From: Synergistaceae bacterium
GTDB taxonomy: Bacteria; Synergistota; Synergistia; Synergistales; Aminobacteriaceae
Length of the DNA: 36,602 bases
Direction: 5' to 3'
Assembly: GCA_017470785.1 (NCBI GenBank)
Contig: JAFUXM010000169.1
Location: forward strand, 1-36,602
A program made the translations under genes and the position numbers. Below are positions 32,259-36,602 of this stretch, piece by piece (positions within the stretch are counted from its first letter, which is position 1; every line of letters begins with the position of its first letter). The notes beneath the pieces are model-generated. The model did not search any database and was not told where the DNA came from. It saw nothing but the letters and a program-made list of their open reading frames with translations.

Positions 32259-32618
32259 ATGTTTGCAGTTTTGCGAAGCTGGTTAGCGTGCTTTTATAAC
32301 GCTGCACTATGGAGCATGTTAGCCAGCGTGATTTTATTTAATAATACTTGGCTCGAGATGCGCGTTAATTTAGGCTTAATATTCTTTGCACTGACGGCAT
32401 TAATATTTATAGCTCTGCGAGGCTTGAGGCTTGGTAAAAAATTTGCGCTGCTGAGTTTAATATTTATTAGTTTAACATGCTGGCTGATATTGGGGTCGGA
32501 CGGAATTGCAATAATTCCGGCGGCGATTATACGCGAGGGCTTGGGGCTTGCTCTGAGTTTAAATTATATTAATTATATAATTTACGCGTTTTTAATTTTA
32601 GGCTGGATTGCGCTATGA
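32259..32618 (+). CDS. Small membrane protein, unknown
   Basis: 119 residues, about four hydrophobic helices, very few charged residues. Starts 6 bases after the ydjY-like stop; its stop overlaps the ATG of the next gene (ATGA). No recognised domain. Translational coupling and position place it in the same operon. Confidence 0.6.
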   Translation: MFAVLRSWLACFYNAALWSMLASVILFNNTWLEMRVNLGLIFFALTALIFIALRGLRLGKKFALLSLIFISLTCWLILGSDGIAIIPAAIIREGLGLALSLNYINYIIYAFLILGWIAL

Positions 32619-33055
32619 GTATTAAGGCTAAATTATTTCACGCTGGTATAAAGCTTGATAAATATCTTGCTGGCAGTTTAATATTTTGCCGTGCGAGTTT
32701 AGCACAAGCTGAGACTGTATTCTTCCCCGGGTGCAGCCTGATGAGCTATAGCCCTGAGCATGTGAAGCGAGTTCAAGCTTTAATAGCGGGTAAATATAAA
32801 TCTTGCGGCGTGCTGACCGGCTGCTGTGCTAAGCCTTTAAAGCTAATGCGCGATGCGAATTTTAATAATTATATTAATAAAGTAATTAAAAGGCTTGATG
32901 CGCTGGGAGCAAAGCGTGTTATAACGGCCTGCCCGAATTGCTTTAATATCTTGAAAGCATACGGCGATACTAAAATTGAAATAATTTCGCTGTGGAATTT
33001 GATTGCCGAGGATTTAGATGTTACTTTAGGCGAAAATTTGCGCGGAAGTTGTAAA
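32601..33055 (+). repeat. Tandem duplication, copy 1 (CCG gene 5' half)
   Basis: Repeated directly at about 33056-33513 with a 458-base offset. The unit starts in the last codons of the upstream membrane-protein gene (GGCT..GCGCTATGAG), so copy 2 kept the ATGA junction. Confidence 0.85.
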
Positions 33056-33076
33056 GGCTTGGGGTTTGCGCTATGA
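32615..33076 (+). pseudogene. Truncated first copy of CCG iron-sulfur protein
   Basis: 153 residues. It matches the first ~145 residues of the next gene with scattered substitutions, and includes the first CCG module (FFPGCSLMS, GCCAKP, CPNC). It then runs into GLGFAL and stops at the ATGA overlap with copy 2. The second CCG module is missing. The reading frame is intact over the whole copy, so it could still make a single-module protein. Confidence 0.75.
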
Positions 33077-33879
33077 GTATTAAAGCTAAATTATTTCACG
33101 CTGGTATAAGGCTTGATAAATATCTTGCTGCTTCGCCGCTGTTTTGCCGAGTAAGCTTAAGACAGGCTGAGACTGTATTCTTCCCCGGGTGCAGCCTGAT
33201 GAGTTACAGCCCTGAGCATGTGAAGCGAGTTCAAGCTTTTATCGCGGGTAAATATAAACCTTGCAGCGTGCTGACCGGCTGCTGTGCCAAGCCTTTAAAG
33301 CTAATGCGCGATGCGAAATTTAATAATTATATTGATAATATAATTAAAAGGCTTGATGTGATAGGCGCAAAGCGTGTTATAACGGCCTGCCCGAATTGCT
33401 TTAATATATTAAAAGCATACGGCGATACTAAAATTGAAATAATTTCGCTGTGGAATTTGATTGCCGAGGATTTAGATGTTACTTTAGGCGAAAATTTGCA
33501 AGGAAGTTATAGCGGCCTTGAAGCGTCTATACAGGACTCTTGCGCTGTGAATAATGAAGTTATGTCAAGCGTTAGAAAAATATTAAAATTTTTAGGCGTA
33601 AAGATTTGCGAGATGAAGCATATTGGCCGATGCTGCGGCGGTATTGCAGCGATAACGTCAGGCGATGCTAAAATTGGCCGCTTGCAGGCGCTTAATAGAG
33701 CAAGCGAAGCGCCGTGCGAAGTTATTATATCTTACTGTGCGTCGTGCCGCGCGGCAATGAGCATTAGCAAGCAGCACAAGAGCATTTACTTGCTTGACTT
33801 AATATTTAATAATGCTAAGCATGGCACGGGCTTTGGCTTGCTTAATAGATTAAAGGCCGCTTGGCAAAGTTATAATTAA
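33073..33879 (+). CDS. CCG-domain iron-sulfur protein (HdrB/GlpC-like), full-length copy
   Basis: 268 residues with two cysteine-rich CCG modules: C39 region (FFPGCSLMSYSPEH), GCCAKPLKL and ACPNC; then DSCAVNN, GRCCGGIAAI and YCASC. Such modules bind the unusual [4Fe-4S] clusters of heterodisulfide-reductase-like enzymes. It lies in an operon with ArsS and an AhpD-like protein. Redox partner unknown. The copy before it is a truncated paralogue. Confidence 0.87.
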   Translation: MSIKAKLFHAGIRLDKYLAASPLFCRVSLRQAETVFFPGCSLMSYSPEHVKRVQAFIAGKYKPCSVLTGCCAKPLKLMRDAKFNNYIDNIIKRLDVIGAKRVITACPNCFNILKAYGDTKIEIISLWNLIAEDLDVTLGENLQGSYSGLEASIQDSCAVNNEVMSSVRKILKFLGVKICEMKHIGRCCGGIAAITSGDAKIGRLQALNRASEAPCEVIISYCASCRAAMSISKQHKSIYLLDLIFNNAKHGTGFGLLNRLKAAWQSYN

Positions 33880-33912
33880 ATTAAATTAAATTTAAATAAT
33901 AGAGGTGAGAAT

Positions 33913-34611
33913 ATGCAGGAAGAATGTTTAATCTGCAAAGCGCCGCTTGAATATCTTGAGCGCGGCGAGCTTATGGAATGCGCGATATGTCATAGCAAAG
34001 AGCAGAGCAAGACGCGCTGCGTGAACGGCCATTACGTGTGCAATGACTGTCACACTAAGGGCTTGGACGTGATAATTAACACTTGCCTTGCAAGCAATTC
34101 AAAAAATCCGATAGAGATTTTAGAGGCAATGATGTCGCTGCCGTTCTGTCACATGCACGGGCCGGAGCATCACGTTATGGTCGGAGCGGCGCTGCTCACT
34201 GCCTATAAAAATTCCGGCGGCAATATTGACTTGCCTGCGGCGCTGGCTGAGATGATGGACAGAGGGCGCGAAGTCCCGGGCGGTATCTGCGGTTTCTGGG
34301 GCGCTTGCGGCGCCGGCATCAGCACCGGAATTTTTATGTCGATTATATCTAACTCAACGCCGCTGGCTCAAAAGCCGTTCAGCTTGTCAAATAAAATGAC
34401 GTCGAGATCACTAAATAAAATAGGTGAGGTAGGCGGGCCTCGATGCTGCAAGCGCGATTCTTATCTGGCAATTCTCGCAGCTATTGATTTTGTGAAAGAA
34501 AATTTTAATATAGAAATGGCAAAGCCTAAAGTTGTATGTAAGCATTCAGCTAAAAATAATCAGTGTATCGGCAGCCGCTGCCCGTTTGCTGTAGTTAATA
34601 ATAAAAATTAA
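33913..34611 (+). CDS. DUF5714 Cys-rich protein
   Basis: 232 residues. Two N-terminal zinc-ribbon-like Cys pairs (CLICKAP, CAICHSKE), then CVNGHYVCNDCH. The core has CHMHGPEHHVMVGAALLTA and GGICGFWGACGAGI; the C-terminus has CCKRDSY and a Cys-rich end. This family sits next to radical-SAM and TVP38 genes in other anaerobes and is often paired or fused with a methyltransferase, which is not visible here. Shine-Dalgarno GAGGTGAG. Confidence 0.82.
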   Translation: MQEECLICKAPLEYLERGELMECAICHSKEQSKTRCVNGHYVCNDCHTKGLDVIINTCLASNSKNPIEILEAMMSLPFCHMHGPEHHVMVGAALLTAYKNSGGNIDLPAALAEMMDRGREVPGGICGFWGACGAGISTGIFMSIISNSTPLAQKPFSLSNKMTSRSLNKIGEVGGPRCCKRDSYLAILAAIDFVKENFNIEMAKPKVVCKHSAKNNQCIGSRCPFAVVNNKN

Positions 34612-34639
34612 ATTAAATTTTAGAAGGGAAATTAAAATT

Positions 34640-34972
34640 ATGAGCGAATATTATAAGGCTGAGGATTTAGAGAAATTTGCAACGATGGGTGAGCTTGCGC
34701 CGGAATTATGGGATAAGTTTATGGCGTATTACGGCGCGGTCTTTGAGGCCGGAGCTTTGACCAAGCGCGAGAAGGCGTTAATCGCGCTGGCCGTAGCTCA
34801 CGCTGTGCAGTGTCCGTATTGTATCGATGCTTACACTCATAGCTGTTTGGAGAACGGCGCTAACGAGGAGCAGATGACTGAAGCTGTGCATGTAGCTTGT
34901 GCGCTGCGCGGCGGCGCAAGTTTAGTTCACGGCGTGCAGATGAAGAATATTGTGAAGTCGCTTGAGTTTTAA
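34640..34972 (+). CDS. AhpD/CMD-family protein associated with ArsS clusters
   Basis: 110 residues, single alkylhydroperoxidase-like domain. The catalytic CPYCIDAYTHSC (Cys-x2-Cys plus His) is intact. It corresponds to the peroxidase-like protein usually found beside ArsS, and in E. coli to YnjA beside ydjXYZ. Its actual reaction in these clusters is not established. Followed after 3 bases by the ArsS gene. Confidence 0.87.
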   Translation: MSEYYKAEDLEKFATMGELAPELWDKFMAYYGAVFEAGALTKREKALIALAVAHAVQCPYCIDAYTHSCLENGANEEQMTEAVHVACALRGGASLVHGVQMKNIVKSLEF

Positions 34973-34975
34973 ATT

Positions 34976-35908
34976 ATGAGCTTTGCAGAGCGAATTAAAA
35001 ATCCTGAGCTTAAGCGTACAGTCAGCGAGCTAAACACGCTGCAGGTGAATTTAGGCCGGCTGTGCAATTTGTCATGCAAGCACTGCCATATGGAGGCCGG
35101 GCCTAATCGGACTGAGATTATGTCCCGTGAGATTATGGAGCATGTGCTGAGAGTGTTAAAAAATTTTAAAATTCTTGATATTACCGGCGGCGCACCGGAG
35201 ATGAATATAAATTTTAAATATCTTGTCAGCGAGGCCGTAAAGCTTGGCGTTCATGTTATAGTGCGCAGCAATCTTGTAATTTTAACTGAACCTGATTATG
35301 AAGATTTTTTAAAATTTTACGCTGCTAATAAAATTGAAGTCGCAGCGTCGCTGCCATATTACACTGAGCGGGACTGTGACAGGCAGCGCGGCGTCGGCGT
35401 ATTTAAAAAAGTTATCGCCGTGCTGAAGCGATTAAACGCGTTGGGCTATGGCCGCGATGATGATTTAATTTTAGATTTAGTCTATAACCCGGGCGGTGCG
35501 TATCTGCCGCCGGATCAGACTGAACTTGAGCGTGAGTATAAATCGCGTTTAAAGTCAGAGTATGATATAGACTTCACGAGATTATTCGCAATAGCAAATA
35601 ATCCAATCGGAAGATTTGGTGAATTTTTGCGGCGCAGCGGCAACTTTGAGCGGTACATGCAGCGGCTGCAGGCCGCATTTAATCCGGCTGCGTTAGAAGG
35701 CATGATGTGCCGCTATCAGCTCTCGGTAGCATGGGACGGCAGTTTATACGACTGCGACTTTAATCAAGCTATAGATTTAAAAGTAAACGGCGTGAATAAT
35801 ATTAAAGATTTAGGCTATAAGCTTGAATGCCGTGATATAGCGTTCGGTGAGCATTGCTACGCTTGCACAGCCGGTGCAGGCTCAAGCTGCGGCGGCGCTA
35901 CGGCGTGA
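34976..35908 (+). CDS. arsS: ArsS-type radical SAM protein (arsenosugar cluster)
   Basis: 310 residues. Radical-SAM CxxxCxxC in CNLSCKHCHMEAGPNR. TGGAPEMN, then the C-terminal family block NPGGAYLPPDQTELEREYKS, IGRFGEF, MMCRYQLSVAWDG, YDCDFNQA and a Cys-rich end (HCYACTAGAGSSCGG). ArsS proteins are implicated in building arsenosugars; no ArsM-type methyltransferase is visible, so the product may differ. The stop overlaps the GTG of the glycosyltransferase. Confidence 0.88.
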   Translation: MSFAERIKNPELKRTVSELNTLQVNLGRLCNLSCKHCHMEAGPNRTEIMSREIMEHVLRVLKNFKILDITGGAPEMNINFKYLVSEAVKLGVHVIVRSNLVILTEPDYEDFLKFYAANKIEVAASLPYYTERDCDRQRGVGVFKKVIAVLKRLNALGYGRDDDLILDLVYNPGGAYLPPDQTELEREYKSRLKSEYDIDFTRLFAIANNPIGRFGEFLRRSGNFERYMQRLQAAFNPAALEGMMCRYQLSVAWDGSLYDCDFNQAIDLKVNGVNNIKDLGYKLECRDIAFGEHCYACTAGAGSSCGGATA

Positions 35909-36222
35909 GTGAAAGTTTGGATAATTTAAATATTTCTATAATCATACCGGTCTTGAACGAGGCGGATAGAATTACGCCGTTAATAAAATCATTGCTTGAG
36001 ATTAAAGATTTAAGCGATGAGATTATAGTCGTTGACGGCGGCAGCACTGACGGCACGTTAGATAAAGCGTTAAGCTTAGGCGTTAGAGCTATAAGTGCTA
36101 ATAAGTCAGGCCGTGCTGCCCAGATGAATTTAGGCGCTGAAATTGCCCATGGCGATATACTCTGGTTTGTTCACGCTGACTCGCGCATAAACAGCGATAG
36201 CTTAAGCCTATGCATAATTTAA
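35905..36222 (+). pseudogene. TIGR04283-like glycosyltransferase, truncated copy 1
   Basis: 105 residues from a GTG overlapping the arsS stop. Family-2 glycosyltransferase N-terminus: ISIIIPVLNEADRI, EIIVVDGGSTDGT, SGRAAQMNLGAEIAHGDILW, VHADSR. It ends at SLCII just after the metal-binding DxD-like HADS, so the acceptor half is missing. TIGR04283 transferases accompany ArsS and TVP38 genes. Truncated by a tandem duplication. Confidence 0.75.
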
Positions 36223-36488
36223 ATTTAAATATTTCTATAATCATACCGGCCTTGAACGAAGATGAAAGAATTACGCAGCTTGTAAAATCGCTGCTTGAAA
36301 TTAAAGATTTAAGCGATGAAATTATAGTTATTGACGGCGGCAGCACTGACGGAAGTTTTGAAATTGCGTTGAGCTTAGGCGTTAGAGCTATAAGTGCTAA
36401 TAAGGCAGGCCGCGCCGCCCAGATGAATGCAGAAGCAAAAATCGCGCAGGGCGGTATATCACGCCAACTCACGCGGCAGCAGCGATAG
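36210..36488 (+). pseudogene. Glycosyltransferase, truncated copy 2
   Basis: 92 residues, same N-terminus with substitutions (IPALNEDERIT, VIDGGSTDGSF). After GRAAQMNAEAKIAQGG the frame shifts, giving QLTRQQR instead of the HADSR motif. It overlaps the end of copy 1. Non-functional as a transferase. Confidence 0.75.
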
Positions 36489-36497
36489 CTTAAGCAT

Positions 36498-36602
36498 ATG
36501 CATAATTTAAATTTAAATATTTCTATAATCATACCGGCCTTGAACGAAGCTGATAGAATTACGCAGCTTGTAAAATCATTGCTTGAGATTAAAGATTTAA
36601 GC
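36498..36602 (+). CDS. Glycosyltransferase copy 3, runs off the window
   Basis: ATG followed by 34 codons matching copies 1 and 2 (ISIIIPALNEADRI, SLLEIKDLS), open to the window edge. It may be the intact gene of the series; the rest lies outside the window. Confidence 0.7.
   Translation, partial: MHNLNLNISIIIPALNEADRITQLVKSLLEIKDLS

Noticed and set aside
1-36602. tRNA genes, insertion sequences or phage genes
   Set aside because: No cloverleaf with TTC-A loop, transposase motif or phage protein was seen; the array and duplications lack terminal inverted repeats.

Overview
This window most likely comes from a gut or oral-type anaerobe of the Synergistota (Synergistetes). Two signs support this. 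The first large protein ends in a Synergist-CTERM-like sorting tail (Cys-x-Ala-Gly, a hydrophobic helix, then Arg-Lys-Lys). The outer-membrane protein at 16.6-18.2 kb has the N-terminal SLH domain, coiled coil and beta-barrel layout typical of diderm Negativicutes and Synergistota. Intergenic DNA is very AT-rich, and TTG and GTG starts are common.

Layout. 0-4.7 kb: a giant exported FG-GAP surface protein (-) with an 11-G tract at the end of its signal region. 4.9-5.2 kb: a terminator, a 26-nt remnant of a 5S rRNA 3' end, the rimO terminator and a duplicated rimO tail. 5.2-11.6 kb: a housekeeping operon on the minus strand (YugP-type protease, rsmB, a PASTA protein, rpe, a RodZ-like protein, rimO). 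It resembles the Firmicutes rsmB-prpC-prkC-rsgA-rpe neighbourhood with the kinase lost. 11.8-14.3 kb: rarA, then a decayed, tandemly duplicated RecQ C-terminal (RQC + HRDC) remnant. 14.4-16.45 kb: six tandem 306-361-bp units. 16.5-26.6 kb: SLH porin, a small antitoxin-like protein, NhaC, a sodium:solute symporter, a DUF4268 protein, an exported MTA/SAH nucleosidase, purD and galE. 26.7-36.6 kb: a DUF3343 Se/S-carrier-like gene, a possible UGA-containing mini-gene, then a long operon. That operon combines YnjE-type sulfurtransferase, transglutaminase, two TVP38/YdjX-Z membrane proteins, YdjY, CCG iron-sulfur proteins, DUF5714, an AhpD-like protein, ArsS radical SAM and repeated TIGR04283-like glycosyltransferase fragments.

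The most novel part is the six-unit array. Each unit has its own extended -10 promoter, a structured leader, a near-perfect Shine-Dalgarno, a 26-29-residue cationic amphipathic helix built from heptads, and a 3' hairpin whose stems co-vary between copies. Three units end in a clear intrinsic terminator. Codon differences between copies are mostly synonymous, so the peptides appear to be under selection. I do not recognise the family. It looks like a multi-copy dual RNA/peptide system, reminiscent only in design of RNAIII/delta-hemolysin.

A second theme is partial tandem duplication with diverged copies. It occurs at the rimO tail, rarA/recQ remnant, CCG protein, glycosyltransferase and the peptide array.
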